Assembly (NCBI GenBank): GCA_002256425.1
Contig: NKIZ01000001.1
Coordinates: 992,001 to 1,056,000 of the forward strand
DNA length: 64,000 nucleotides
From: Alphaproteobacteria bacterium PA2
GTDB lineage: Bacteria; Pseudomonadota; Alphaproteobacteria; Caulobacterales; Caulobacteraceae
Direction: 5' to 3'
This document shows, in pieces, positions 1 to 9,029 of this stretch. Each line of letters starts with the position of its first letter. Within the stretch, counting starts at the first letter, position 1. The notes beneath the pieces are model-generated. The model was not told the origin of the DNA. It did not search any database and saw only the letters and a program-made list of their open reading frames with translations. Both the position numbers and the translations under genes were made by a program.

Positions 1-1036
1 GCATGGCGTTGAAGGGGGTGTAGCCCATGTAGAGCCCCGCGCCGTTCAGGATCATCCAGGCCAGGGGTGAGATCAGGTGCGCCTGGAAGGCCAGGGTCGA
101 CAGGCCGACAATGGCGCAGCCGGCCATGATGACCCCGTGCATGGCCAGCAGGGCCTTGAGGTTGTCCTTCACCGTCATCAGGGCCGCCAAAACCCCCAGG
201 GCGACCACGGCGACCGGCAGTTCGCTGGCGCTGAAGACGGACGAGGCTTCGCCGAAGCCCAGGGCCTTCCAGATCTCGGCGGCGAAATTGTCCCGGAAGT
301 CCCGGAAGGCGCTGAGCAGGACATATCCGATCACCAGCATGATGATGCCGGGGGCGAAGGTGCGGAGGAAGGCCAGGCGTTCCGGTCCCGTCATGGGCGC
401 CCGGCGGACCCGCTCGGCTTCGTCCTCGGCGGAGGGCGGCGGCATCTGTTCCAGCGCCCAGACCGACAGGAGCAGAAGTGGGATGAACAGGGCGCCCGTC
501 ACAGCCGGCATCCAGAAGACGTCCACATGCTGGACCTGCATCAGCCACTTGCCCACCGACTTCACCAGCCCCGAGGAGACGATGAAGCTGGCGCACAGAA
601 TGGCGCCCAGGGCCTCGGATACCCGACGACCTTCCATATAGCCGAAGACCAGACCCCAGATCATGCCGAGCGGCAGGCCGTTCAGGAACAGGGCGGCCAC
701 ATTCCAGGGGGCGGGGATCAGGGGGAAGATCAGCAGGGCCAGCCAGGCGACGCCGATCAGGGCTAGGATCGCCAGACCCCGTCGACCTGACCCGATCTCG
801 GAAACCACCTTGACCCCGATCAGCTTGGACAGGGCGTATCCGGCCACCTGGGCGATCACCAGGGCGACCTTGTAGTCCAGGAGGAAGGTCCAGCCGTCCA
901 CGTTCTCGAAGGTCGCCGCCGAGAACGGCTTGCGGAAGGCGTACATGGAGAAATAGGCACTGAAGCCGGCGAGACCGGCGAACAGGGTGAAGACCGCCGG
1001 GTGCGCATTGGAGAGCCTGGCTTTAAGTCCGGTCAT
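1..1036 (-). CDS. DUF5690-type MFS-like membrane protein, C-terminus outside the window
   Basis: The minus strand reads open from an ATG at 1036 to the window edge, so about 345 N-terminal residues are present and the C-terminus is missing. The product is very hydrophobic, with about ten membrane segments and the stretches 'FSAYFSMYAFRKPFSAATF' and 'YALSKLIGVKVVSEI', which I associate with the DUF5690 family of uncharacterised MFS-like proteins. It is divergent from an oxidase/PhnX pair across about 118 bp. A role in moving an aminophosphonate or its product is therefore an inference from context only. The plus-strand open frames over this stretch are shadows. Confidence 0.75.
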   Translation of the reverse strand, partial: MTGLKARLSNAHPAVFTLFAGLAGFSAYFSMYAFRKPFSAATFENVDGWTFLLDYKVALVIAQVAGYALSKLIGVKVVSEIGSGRRGLAILALIGVAWLALLIFPLIPAPWNVAALFLNGLPLGMIWGLVFGYMEGRRVSEALGAILCASFIVSSGLVKSVGKWLMQVQHVDVFWMPAVTGALFIPLLLLSVWALEQMPPPSAEDEAERVRRAPMTGPERLAFLRTFAPGIIMLVIGYVLLSAFRDFRDNFAAEIWKALGFGEASSVFSASELPVAVVALGVLAALMTVKDNLKALLAMHGVIMAGCAIVGLSTLAFQAHLISPLAWMILNGAGLYMGYTPFNAM

Positions 1037-1154
1037 GGATTTGTTGCTCTCGGCGGTTATGTTTGCGTCGTTAGCGGTCGCATGTGTCGGCGCAGTGACG
1101 ACGACTATGGCGACCCTCCCGGGTCCTGCCAATTCTGAGAGAGGAACAAGCCCC

Positions 1155-2285
1155 TTGGGTCAAGGCGCTTCGGAACGGTTTGACCTTGCAGTGGTCGGCG
1201 CCGGCATAGTTGGCCTCGGCTGCGCCCTGGCGGCCGCAAGGCGTGGCAAGCGCGTTGTGGTCATTGACCGGGACGCCCAGGCCAATGGCGCCTCGGTGCG
1301 CAATTTCGGCTTCATCACCGTGACGGGTCAGGCCGCGGGCCAAATGTGGTCCCTGGCGCGGCGTTCGGCCTTGCTCTGGGCGGAGCTTGCCGACCAGGCG
1401 TCCATTCCGGTCCTGCACCGGGGCATGGCCCTGGCCGTGCGGCGGCCGGAGTCCGTGGCGGTGCTGGAGGCCTTCCTGAAGACCGACATGGCTGACGGTT
1501 GCGAATTGCTGGGTCCGGCGCAGCTTGCAACTGCCCGGCCGGAGCTTGCAGGCGCCGGGCATCTGGCCGCCCTGAAAAGCCCCCACGAGTTGAGGGTCGA
1601 GTCCCGGCAGGCCATTCCGCGCATGGCTGAGTGGCTGGAGCAGGCCCACGGCGTGACCTTCCGGCGTCTGACCACTGTGCTGGGAGTCGAGACCGGGAAG
1701 GTCCTGACGACCGCCGGGGTCATAGAGGCAGACGCCATTGTGGTCTGCCCCGGGGATGATCTGACCAGCCTGTTTCCCGACCGACTGGCCGCCAATGGGG
1801 TGACGCGCTGCAAGCTGCAGATGCTGCGCCTGGCCTCCCCCGGCTTCACCCTGGCGGGCGGGGTGATGAGCGATCTCGGACTTGTCCGATATTCCGGTTA
1901 TGCGGACCTGCCCGAAGCCGCCGCCCTGAAGGCGCGCCTTGAGAAGGAGCAGGCAGGGCATCTGGCCAATGGCGTCCATCTCATCGTCGTCCAGAGCGCG
2001 GATGGCAGTCTGGTGGTCGGAGACAGCCACCACTATGGCGCGACGCCGGACCCCTTCTCGCACCAGGGGGTCGATGACCTGATCCTCGACGAATACGCCG
2101 CCGTGTTCGGCGGGCGTGCGCCTCCGGTTGTCGAGCGCTGGGTCGGAACCTATGCCTATGCCAAGGCCTGTGACGTGGTCATTGATGACCCGGCTCCGGG
2201 CGTTCGGCTTGTCACCGTGACCACAGGCGCCGGCGCCTCGGTCGGTCTCGCCCTTGGCGAAGACGTCATCTCAGATCTCCTCTAG
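1155..2285 (+). CDS. FAD-dependent aminophosphonate oxidase (TIGR03364 type)
   Basis: DAO-fold FAD oxidoreductase of about 376 residues. The dinucleotide-binding motif 'VVGAGIVGLG' is close to the N-terminus, followed by the Glu/Asp-type ribose contact in 'VVVIDRD' and the FAD loop 'ASVRNFGFITVTGQ'. The family is known to sit beside phosphonatase genes and is thought to deaminate 2-aminoethylphosphonate-like amines, possibly N-methylated forms, to phosphonoacetaldehyde. phnX follows after only 9 bp, which fits. I prefer the TTG start at 1155 because GAGGA lies about 9 bases upstream and the length suits the family. An ATG at 1107 is possible. The longer frame from 987 would overlap the divergent gene and adds no family-like sequence. 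Confidence 0.85.
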   Translation: MGQGASERFDLAVVGAGIVGLGCALAAARRGKRVVVIDRDAQANGASVRNFGFITVTGQAAGQMWSLARRSALLWAELADQASIPVLHRGMALAVRRPESVAVLEAFLKTDMADGCELLGPAQLATARPELAGAGHLAALKSPHELRVESRQAIPRMAEWLEQAHGVTFRRLTTVLGVETGKVLTTAGVIEADAIVVCPGDDLTSLFPDRLAANGVTRCKLQMLRLASPGFTLAGGVMSDLGLVRYSGYADLPEAAALKARLEKEQAGHLANGVHLIVVQSADGSLVVGDSHHYGATPDPFSHQGVDDLILDEYAAVFGGRAPPVVERWVGTYAYAKACDVVIDDPAPGVRLVTVTTGAGASVGLALGEDVISDLL

Positions 2286-2294
2286 GAACAGCCA

Positions 2295-3107
2295 ATGGCC
2301 CTGCCCAAGCTTTCAGACTTTGACCTGGTCATTTTCGACTGGGCGGGAACCATGGTGGACCACGGCTGCTGCGCACCCGTGGAGGCCTTGCTGGAAGCCT
2401 TTGACCGTCACGGCGTGACGATCTCCGAGGCCGCCGCCCGGGCCGACATGGGCATGGCCAAGGTCGACCATGTGCGGGCCCTGCTGGCCCGTCCTGAGGT
2501 GAATGAGGCCTGGAGCGCCGCGCGGGGCGGGGCGCCGGGCGAGGCCGACATCATCTCGATCATGGCCGACCTCACCCCCCTCATGCTCGAGGCCGCGGCA
2601 AAGGCCTCTGAATTGATCGCCGGAGCGGCGGAAACCGCGTCGGCGCTGAAGTCAGCGGGGCTGAAGGTCGCATCCTCAACCGGCTATACCCGCGAAATGA
2701 TGCAGGCCGTGGTCGCGGCGGCGGCGGCGCAGGGCTACGCCCCCGATCATCTCATGTGCTCGGGCGAAACCCCGCAGGGTCGGCCCAGCCCGCTGATGAT
2801 CTACAGGGCCTGCGCAGACCTGGGGGTCTGGCCCCTGTCCCGGGTCATCAAGGTTGATGACGCCGAAGCCGGTATCGCCGAAGGGCGAGCCGCCGGCTGT
2901 TTCACCATCGGTCTCGCGGCGTCCGGGAATGGGATGGGGCTGAGCCGGGAGGGACTGCTCGGCCTGTCGCCAGAGGCCCGTGAAGCTGGCCTCAAGCGGG
3001 TCACTGACAGTCTGTTGGCGTCCGGCGCTGACATGGTGATCGACTCGGTCGCCGACCTTCTGCCCGTCATGAACGGTCAGCTGGCCCCTCGCGCCCTCAG
3101 GGCTTGA
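2295..3107 (+). CDS. phnX: Phosphonoacetaldehyde hydrolase (phosphonatase)
   Basis: HAD-superfamily enzyme of 270 residues that cleaves the C-P bond of phosphonoacetaldehyde to acetaldehyde and phosphate. The nucleophile motif 'FDWAGTMVDHGC' places Asp15 and the PhnX-typical Ala17. The cap domain has 'MGMAKVDHVRALL', where Lys56 is the expected Schiff-base lysine. 'CSGETPQGRPSPLMIY' and 'KVDDAEAGIAEG' are the substrate-loop and acidic HAD motifs. It follows the FAD oxidase by 9 bp, so the two probably form one operon: amine oxidation, then dephosphonylation. Its last 11 bases overlap the 3' end of the convergent gene. Confidence 0.92.
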   Translation: MALPKLSDFDLVIFDWAGTMVDHGCCAPVEALLEAFDRHGVTISEAAARADMGMAKVDHVRALLARPEVNEAWSAARGGAPGEADIISIMADLTPLMLEAAAKASELIAGAAETASALKSAGLKVASSTGYTREMMQAVVAAAAAQGYAPDHLMCSGETPQGRPSPLMIYRACADLGVWPLSRVIKVDDAEAGIAEGRAAGCFTIGLAASGNGMGLSREGLLGLSPEAREAGLKRVTDSLLASGADMVIDSVADLLPVMNGQLAPRALRA

Positions 3108-3837
3108 GGTCCACCGGGATCTCGACGGTCCCGGCGTTGATGGTGGTGCGGTCCGTGGCGCTGACCCGGACCCGATAGGTCCCGGGCGTCTGGGCGGGGA
3201 ACTGTCCCGCGAACTTACTGGTCTTGCCGGTAAAGGTCAGGGGCGCTGTCGCCAGCACCTTGCCGCCGCGGATCAGGGTGGCTTCGACCGAATAGTTGGC
3301 GGCGTCCCAGATGCCGCCGGTGTCGATGGGGCAGCCACACATCAGGGTGACGCTGGCCGATATGGCCAAAGCCCCGTCAGCGGCTTTTGCCGCCCTGGGC
3401 TCGACCACAAGGCCAGGAAAGATCAGGACCCAGCCGTCCCCTGAAATGTCGCGTCCGGGATAGACCCAGGTGGCAGCGGAGACGTGGATCACGGAGTCCG
3501 GACGACCCATGGGCCCGGCAGCGTCGGCGCGGACCAGGGTGGGCGCGTTGATGTCGATGACGGCGTCGAACCCTGCGGTCTGGGCGTCCGCCAGCCCGCC
3601 GCTGCGGCTGTGGGGCGCCTTCATGATCCTGCCAGTGTCGCCGGTTCCGCCAGTTGTCCTTCCCTTGGCCAGGATCTTGCCGGTCCTGACATCGGTCAGG
3701 GTGATGTCTGCGCCGCCCGTGTGGTCGCCAATGAACTTGGCGTCGAGGGCCTGGGCCCGGACCATCACATGGGTCGGCTGGGCCAGGGCTGGGAGCCCGA
3801 TCAGGCCCAGGCAAAACGTGAAGACGGCGACTTTCAT
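3097..3837 (-). CDS. Secreted protein of unknown function
   Basis: A 246-residue product with a clear Sec signal peptide, 'MKVAVFTFCLGLIGLPALAQ', so it is exported to the periplasm or beyond. The mature part is rich in Gly, Thr and Asp. Its C-terminal third ('FTGKTSKFAGQFPAQTPGTYRVRVSATDR') looks like a beta-sandwich of bacterial Ig type. A single 'CGC' around residue 175 could form a disulfide or bind metal. I recognise no family. The gene is convergent with phnX and overlaps it by 11 bases, with no obvious functional link. Confidence 0.8.
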   Translation of the reverse strand: MKVAVFTFCLGLIGLPALAQPTHVMVRAQALDAKFIGDHTGGADITLTDVRTGKILAKGRTTGGTGDTGRIMKAPHSRSGGLADAQTAGFDAVIDINAPTLVRADAAGPMGRPDSVIHVSAATWVYPGRDISGDGWVLIFPGLVVEPRAAKAADGALAISASVTLMCGCPIDTGGIWDAANYSVEATLIRGGKVLATAPLTFTGKTSKFAGQFPAQTPGTYRVRVSATDRTTINAGTVEIPVDLKP

Positions 3838-3982
3838 GGTCCTGATCCTGTTTGCTGCAGGAGAGTCTCGCCCAGCCCGGCAATCCTGTCCATCAGGCTG
3901 TCGATTTCACGCGGGCGTCACACCGACCTCACAGATTCCGGTCTGCCGGGCATTAAACCCCTCCCGAACCAGGGGGCCAGAC

Positions 3983-4246
3983 ATGTCAGTTGTGACCATT
4001 CAGATCGCGTGTGATCGACCGTTCTTTGCGTCCATTGGCGATGTTGTCCTCGATGGCCGGTCCGGGAACCAGGCCCTGGACCTGGCGTCCGGCCCCCATG
4101 AATTGATCTGGGCTGTGGTCGGAGGAACAGGCGGCGCCTTCAAGGCCACTATCCAGGAAGGGGCAAGAACGGTGTGCTCGATTGCCGACTGGAAGATACC
4201 GGTTGGCGGTGGGTGGTGTGGCGACCTGGCGGCTTTCTGCATCTAG
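3983..4246 (+). CDS. Small protein of unknown function (87 aa)
   Basis: Starts at an ATG with a strong AGGGGG ribosome site 6-7 bases upstream and ends at the TAG at 4246. The 87 residues look like a soluble beta-rich domain ('VVTIQIACDRPFFASIGDVV', 'HELIWAVVGGTGGAFKATI') with two cysteines near the C-terminus. There is no signal peptide or membrane segment. The family is not recognised. Longer upstream extensions of this frame run antisense into the neighbouring gene and lack a good start. Confidence 0.6.
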   Translation: MSVVTIQIACDRPFFASIGDVVLDGRSGNQALDLASGPHELIWAVVGGTGGAFKATIQEGARTVCSIADWKIPVGGGWCGDLAAFCI

Positions 4247-4426
4247 TTTTCCATGGACCGACCCTGTCGAACAAAGACGGACCGGTACTCGCGTAACGGA
4301 TGGCCCACGTGAAAATTGTAACCTCAGAGGCGAGTGCGATTTACGCCTGCGACAAATGCGCGCAGCATCCCGTTAACCCTGGGCGGCGTGAATCGCTGGG
4401 GAGGAAAAGAAGCGAGCGTACCGGAT

Positions 4427-4963
4427 ATGGCGACCTCATCACCAGATACGACCCTGTGCCCGATCGCGCTCGTGCAGCGTATTCTTGGCGAGCGCTGGAC
4501 CCTGCAGATACTCAACGAGATCTTCACAGCGCGGGGCCGGTTCGACGAGATGGAAGCGCAACTTGGCGTCACCTCGATCATGCTCAATGAGCGACTTCGC
4601 AAGCTTGTGACCGAGGGCCTCGTCGAGCGGCAGCTCTATAATCCACGCCCGGCGCGCTTCGAGTTTGTCCTGACTGAAAAGGGCAGGGCCCTGTTTCCCG
4701 TCATGATCGCGATCAGGGATTGGGGTGAGACCTGGTGCAAGCCAGATCATCAGCACCAAGCTTTGGAATATCGGCATGCAGCTTGCGGCGAAGTTGCTGG
4801 CTATGGTCCAACCTGCAAGGGCTGTGGAGAAGCCTTTGACGGTCATTCGGTGAGCGTTGAGTTCCTGCCTGCCTATGCTGCGGAGCGCGCACTTCGCCAG
4901 GAGGCCTTCAAGGAAAGACGCCACGCCAAGCACCCTCTGAAGCGACCCCCAAAGGCGGTGTAA
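4427..4963 (+). CDS. HxlR-family winged-helix transcriptional regulator
   Basis: The core 'CPIALVQRILGERWTLQIL', the helix-turn-helix 'SIMLNERLRKLVTEGLVER' and the wing 'FEFVLTEKGRALFPVM' are diagnostic of HxlR/MarR-like regulators. The C-terminus adds a Cys/His cluster (HAACG ... CKGCG), seen in a subset of the family and possibly a zinc ribbon. HxlR proteins often sense redox or electrophile stress through cysteine. The ATG at 4427 gives 178 residues and a normal N-terminus. An ATG at 4334 would add 31 residues without family character. The good GGAGG at 4400-4404 is too far from 4427, so the start is uncertain. The target is unknown; the nearest downstream gene is the alpha-galactosidase. 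Confidence 0.88.
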   Translation: MATSSPDTTLCPIALVQRILGERWTLQILNEIFTARGRFDEMEAQLGVTSIMLNERLRKLVTEGLVERQLYNPRPARFEFVLTEKGRALFPVMIAIRDWGETWCKPDHQHQALEYRHAACGEVAGYGPTCKGCGEAFDGHSVSVEFLPAYAAERALRQEAFKERRHAKHPLKRPPKAV

Positions 4964-5158
4964 GCCCCAGCCTTCGCCCAACCTTGCCAGGCCCGGACAC
5001 CACGCATAGGGCTGCCCGGCGTCCGCCGCGCCCTGCAAGGCCCCGGGCCAGTAGGCGGCGCGCGACGGCCAGGTGAACCCTGCCGGGTCAAGGCTTTCCA
5101 TTGCGGGGCGCCCCTTGATGGTGTTGAGCGTGGACAGAAATCTGGATTGACGCAGGCC

Positions 5159-7306
5159 ATGACCGACCAGTCACCGCGATACGCCCATTTGATGAGCGCG
5201 AACTGTTCAGCAGTTCTCGAGCTGTCGGACACCGAGGCGCCGCTCTGGCGTTATTGGGGGCCGCGCCTGCCGGAAGATGCTGTTCCGGGTTTCGGGCTGC
5301 GGGCAGGGCGGGCGACGCCCACCTTCTCCCTGGAAAACGACTTTCCTCTCAGCCTCTTTCCGACATTCGGCGTGGGCTGGTACGGGACATCGGCCCTGCT
5401 TGCCCACCGGGACGGCCAGGATTTTGCCCAGGCGATCACGGCGTGCGAGGTCACCTGGACAGACCCGGGGTGCGCCCTGCTTGTCAGATTGACCGACAGC
5501 GTCGCCGGTCTGCTGGTCGAGATTGACCTGGCGCTGGAGTCCGCCTCCGACGTTCTCACGGTCTCCACCCGGCTGACCAATACCGGAGCTGGCGCTCTTG
5601 ATGTGCAGTGGCTGGCCGCCGCTGTTCTGCCCCTGCCGGCGCAGGTGGCGAAGGTCCGGCACTATGGGGGTCGGCACAACGCCGAATTCCTGCTGCAGGA
5701 AGAAGCCCTCGCCCGCGGGATATGGCGTCGGGAGAACCGGCGCGGCCTGACTTCACACGACGCTTTTCCGGGCGCGGTCGCCGTCACCCAAGGCGCAGGC
5801 GCCCATGCGGGGCTCGCCTTTGGCGCCCAGCTCGCCTGGTCCGGCAATCATGCCCAGGTCATTGAGTGGCTGGAGGACGGTCGCTTCCAGTGGCAACTGG
5901 GGGAATGGCTGGCGCCCGGCGAGGTGCGCCTGGCGCAAGGCGAGCAGATCGTGTCCCCGCAGGTCCTGGCGACCTGTTCCACCGGCGGACTGAACGGTGT
6001 TGCCTCTGGCTTCCACAAGGCCATTCGAGCCCGACTTTCCTGGCCGGGCGGCGTCATGAGCCCCCGCCCCGTGGGATTGAACACCTGGGAGGGGGTCTAT
6101 TTCGACCTGGTTCCAATTGCCCTTGAGGACATGGCGGAGGCTGCGGCAGGGGCTGGAATCGAGCGGTTCATCCTGGATGACGGCTGGTTCCAGGGGCGAC
6201 GGAGCGACAGGGCGGGACTGGGCGACTGGTGGACAGACGCGGAGGTCTTCCCTGAGGGACTTGGCCCCCTGGCCCGGCGGGTCAACGACCTGGGCATGTC
6301 CTTTGGTCTCTGGGTCGAGCCGGAAATGGTCAATCCTGACAGCGATCTCTTCCGCGCGAATCCTGACTGGGCGCTGCAGATCGCTGGCCGCCCCCTGCTG
6401 ACGGCGCGCAATCAGCTGGTCCTTGACCTCACACGGCCAGAGGTCGCGGACTATCTGCTTGAAAAGATCGGCGCCCTGCTGGACAGCCTGCCGATCGCCT
6501 ATCTGAAGTGGGATCACAATCGCGATCTGACCACGGCCGGATCTGCGGGGCGGGCCGCCTATCGCCGGCAGACCCTTGCCGCCTATGACCTGATGGCCAG
6601 GATCCGTGAAGGGTGGCCGCAGGTCGAGATCGAGGCCTGCGCCGGCGGTGGCGGCCGGATTGACGCCGGAGTACTGCAACATACCCACCGGGTATGGACC
6701 AGCGACTGTATTGACGCCGTATCCCGGGTCGCCATCCAGCGTGGCTTCCTGCAGTTCTTCCCGCCGGAAATCATGGGATCCCATGTGGGCGCGGCGCAGG
6801 CGCACACGACGGGGAGAAGTCAGACCCTCGATTTCCGTGCTGCTGTCGCCCTGCCGGGGCATTTCGGCGTCGAACTGGATCCGCGGCGCCTGGATGGAGC
6901 GGAGAACACCCAGCTGAAGGGGTGGATCGATCTCTACAAGTCCCTTCGCGGCCAGCTTCATCAGGGACAGGTCTGGCTGGGAGAAGGCCAGGACTCCGTG
7001 GTCTGGCAGGCTCATGGCGCGGTGGATGATCTGTTGCTGTTTGTCTATCGCATGGGCCCCATGACGCAGAAGTGGCCGACAGATCTGGCCTTGCCCATGG
7101 TCGCCCAGGATCGCGTCTACCGGATCGAGGAAGTCCGACCCCGGCCTGGTTCGGGCCAGGCCGCCGCCCCCGTCTTTCTGGAGTACCGCGGCGACGGCGT
7201 GGATATCCACGGGGCATGGCTGGCGAACCACGGAATGCCGGTCCCACCGCGCAAGGCCGAGACCTGTCTGATCTACCGGATCACAGCGGACGGCCGGGCC
7301 GGGTAG
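5159..7306 (+). CDS. Alpha-galactosidase, GH36
   Basis: A 715-residue protein with the three-part GH36 layout: an N-terminal beta-supersandwich (about 1-280), a TIM barrel (about 290-610) and a C-terminal beta domain. 'FILDDGWFQGRR' is the barrel signature. Asp452 in 'LKWDHNRDL' is the expected nucleophile and Asp516 in 'WTSDCID' the acid/base. It hydrolyses terminal alpha-1,6-galactosides such as melibiose, raffinose or galactomannan side chains. No signal peptide is visible, so it is probably cytoplasmic. It converges on a fructokinase gene and overlaps it by 34 bases, and the pair suggests use of raffinose-type sugars. A TTG at 5147 is an alternative start. Confidence 0.93.
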   Translation: MTDQSPRYAHLMSANCSAVLELSDTEAPLWRYWGPRLPEDAVPGFGLRAGRATPTFSLENDFPLSLFPTFGVGWYGTSALLAHRDGQDFAQAITACEVTWTDPGCALLVRLTDSVAGLLVEIDLALESASDVLTVSTRLTNTGAGALDVQWLAAAVLPLPAQVAKVRHYGGRHNAEFLLQEEALARGIWRRENRRGLTSHDAFPGAVAVTQGAGAHAGLAFGAQLAWSGNHAQVIEWLEDGRFQWQLGEWLAPGEVRLAQGEQIVSPQVLATCSTGGLNGVASGFHKAIRARLSWPGGVMSPRPVGLNTWEGVYFDLVPIALEDMAEAAAGAGIERFILDDGWFQGRRSDRAGLGDWWTDAEVFPEGLGPLARRVNDLGMSFGLWVEPEMVNPDSDLFRANPDWALQIAGRPLLTARNQLVLDLTRPEVADYLLEKIGALLDSLPIAYLKWDHNRDLTTAGSAGRAAYRRQTLAAYDLMARIREGWPQVEIEACAGGGGRIDAGVLQHTHRVWTSDCIDAVSRVAIQRGFLQFFPPEIMGSHVGAAQAHTTGRSQTLDFRAAVALPGHFGVELDPRRLDGAENTQLKGWIDLYKSLRGQLHQGQVWLGEGQDSVVWQAHGAVDDLLLFVYRMGPMTQKWPTDLALPMVAQDRVYRIEEVRPRPGSGQAAAPVFLEYRGDGVDIHGAWLANHGMPVPPRKAETCLIYRITADGRAG

Positions 7307-8205
7307 GGCGCCTTTTCTGCGTCCAGGGCGAGGGCGAGGCCTGCCAGCAGGCCCAGGCGCTTGCCCAGCATGGGGGGAACAATCACATCCTCTGAACGCC
7401 CCTTGAAGTACCCGCCGCCTAGTCTGGTTGCGGCCTGACGCACCTGGGCCAGGAGGCCCGGGGTTTCCATGACACCGCCACCCATGATGATCCTGCCGGG
7501 TTCCAGCATCGCCTGGAGAGCGATTGTCAGGTGGGCCAGATACCAGGCGATGATGTCGTGGGCAGGATGATCCGGCGGGAGATCTGACAACTCACAGCCC
7601 CACCTCGCCTGTATGGCCGGCCCGCTGGCCAGGCCTTCGTGGCAGTCGCCATGGAAGGGGCAGACCCCGGAAAAGTGCAGATCATCAGCGTGTCTGGGTG
7701 GTCTGAAATGGCCGATTTCAGGATGGCTCAGGCCCTGTAAGGGCGCGCCATCCACCATGACGCCACCGCCTATTCCTGTGCCAATGGTCAGATAGGCGCT
7801 GATCTTCTGATCCCGCCCGGCGCCCCAGAGCGCCTCGGCCCGTGCGGCTCCGTTTACGTCTGTGTCAAAACCAACTGGAAGGCCGAAAGCCCGGACAAAC
7901 CTCCCGGCAAGGTCAGTGTGGCTCCAGCCGTCTTTCGGGGTCGAGGTGATATATCCCCAGCTTGCTGATGCCGGATCAAGTTCAACCGGGCCAAAGCTCG
8001 CCACCCCCAGGGCCGTCAGAGGCCCAAGGCGGTCCTGCGCCCGCTCAAGCCAGTCCACACAGGCCCTGAGAGTCTCTTCAGGCGTCGTCGTTCCGATGCG
8101 CGCCTCTGCAAGGACATCGCCCTGGCCATTGACCACGCCAATGACAAACTTTGTCCCGCCCGCTTCGATGCAGCCATAGATCGGGGAGGCCTCGGCCCGC
8201 TCCAC
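7273..8205 (-). CDS. ROK-family fructokinase
   Basis: A 310-residue sugar kinase. The N-terminal ATP loop is 'GCIEAGGTKFVIGV', the middle 'FDTDVNGAARAEALWGAG' carries the catalytic Asp, and 'LTIGTGIGGGVMVDG' is the phosphate-2 region. The zinc cluster in 'HFSGVCPFHGDCHEGLASG' is the form found in bacterial fructokinases rather than glucokinases. It phosphorylates fructose to fructose-6-phosphate in the cytoplasm. Its position opposite the alpha-galactosidase suggests a raffinose/sucrose route, although no sucrose hydrolase or transporter is in view. The 3' ends of the two genes overlap. Confidence 0.9.
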   Translation of the reverse strand: MERAEASPIYGCIEAGGTKFVIGVVNGQGDVLAEARIGTTTPEETLRACVDWLERAQDRLGPLTALGVASFGPVELDPASASWGYITSTPKDGWSHTDLAGRFVRAFGLPVGFDTDVNGAARAEALWGAGRDQKISAYLTIGTGIGGGVMVDGAPLQGLSHPEIGHFRPPRHADDLHFSGVCPFHGDCHEGLASGPAIQARWGCELSDLPPDHPAHDIIAWYLAHLTIALQAMLEPGRIIMGGGVMETPGLLAQVRQAATRLGGGYFKGRSEDVIVPPMLGKRLGLLAGLALALDAEKAPYPARPSAVIR

Positions 8206-8211
8206 CTGCGG

Positions 8212-8769
8212 CTACTTGACCCGGCGGGCCCGGATTGCCCTCTGGCCGTCGAGATTGATGAAATAGCTGCCCATGGACGCCTTGCGGATATCGGCCCGCG
8301 AGCCCTTCTTCGGACCCTTCCAGACCTGTTCGTCATCGGTCTGTTCCCAGGTCGAGGCATTGTCCATTTCAAGGATCCAGCGCCCCGAGCCCGTCTGGTA
8401 GGCCCGCTCGACGACGACCGTGATCTTGTCGATCACTTCGGGCTTCTCGCCCCGGTCGAAAACTGAAAGCGCTGACAGGTCAAAGCCAAAGGCCTGGCGC
8501 TTCGCATTGCGCACCTGTTCCTTGGAAATCACGATCACATCTTCCGCCGCGCCGACAGGACTTTCCGAGCCCTTGCTGTCCGCCAGAAGGGCTGAAACCG
8601 CAGCGTCATAGCAGGCCAGCCTCGCCTGGCTGTCAGCCACCCCATGGCAGGCGATCACCTTCTGCAGGGCGGTGGTCGCCGATGTTGCGGCAGGACTGGC
8701 GGCGAAGGCCCCCAGCGAGATTGCAACGGCTGCGCCAAGGGTCAGGGCGATCTTCGGTTTGGTCGACAT
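8212..8769 (-). CDS. Secreted protein of unknown function
   Basis: The start at 8769 gives 185 residues beginning with a signal peptide ('LTLGAAVAISLGAFAASPA'). The next part, 'VIACHGVADSQARLACYDA', has two cysteines in the 'C-x(n)-D-x-x-x-RLACYD' pattern seen at the N-terminus of many small periplasmic proteins of unclear function. The rest is charged and ends in a basic tail. A longer upstream reading exists but lacks export features. The stop lies 6 bases from the fructokinase start, so the genes may be co-transcribed, though no functional link is clear. Confidence 0.75.
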   Translation of the reverse strand: MSTKPKIALTLGAAVAISLGAFAASPAATSATTALQKVIACHGVADSQARLACYDAAVSALLADSKGSESPVGAAEDVIVISKEQVRNAKRQAFGFDLSALSVFDRGEKPEVIDKITVVVERAYQTGSGRWILEMDNASTWEQTDDEQVWKGPKKGSRADIRKASMGSYFINLDGQRAIRARRVK

Positions 8770-9029
8770 GGGTTTCTCTGGCGACAGGCTTTTGTGATCC
8801 CACCTTACACCCGAAACCAGACCCCGCCAGCCGCGACCCAAATGGTGACATGTGACCAAAATGCGACAGAAAGGCGGCAACCTGCTTACGCTTCGGTAAT
8901 GATAGTTGCCCGACCCGTGTCTCTTCCCTAGACGTGATCGATCTATGTCGCGGTGCGGCATGTGACACGTTTTGGCTGCAGGGCGCGCCCCATCGGGATC
9001 TGCGCATGCTGGAGGATGAAATCTTGAAC

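Noticed and set aside
77-875. Three plus-strand frames at the window start
   Set aside because: The minus strand reads continuously as a membrane protein; the plus frames are repetitive shadows.
3484-4014. Plus-strand frame over the secreted protein gene
   Set aside because: Shadow of the minus-strand gene with its signal peptide.
4439-4963. Minus-strand frame over the HxlR gene
   Set aside because: Antisense of clear HxlR motifs; only the part beyond 4964 is kept as a possible remnant.
5753-7231. A 492-codon frame antisense to the alpha-galactosidase
   Set aside because: Shadow of the GH36 gene, no recognisable domain.
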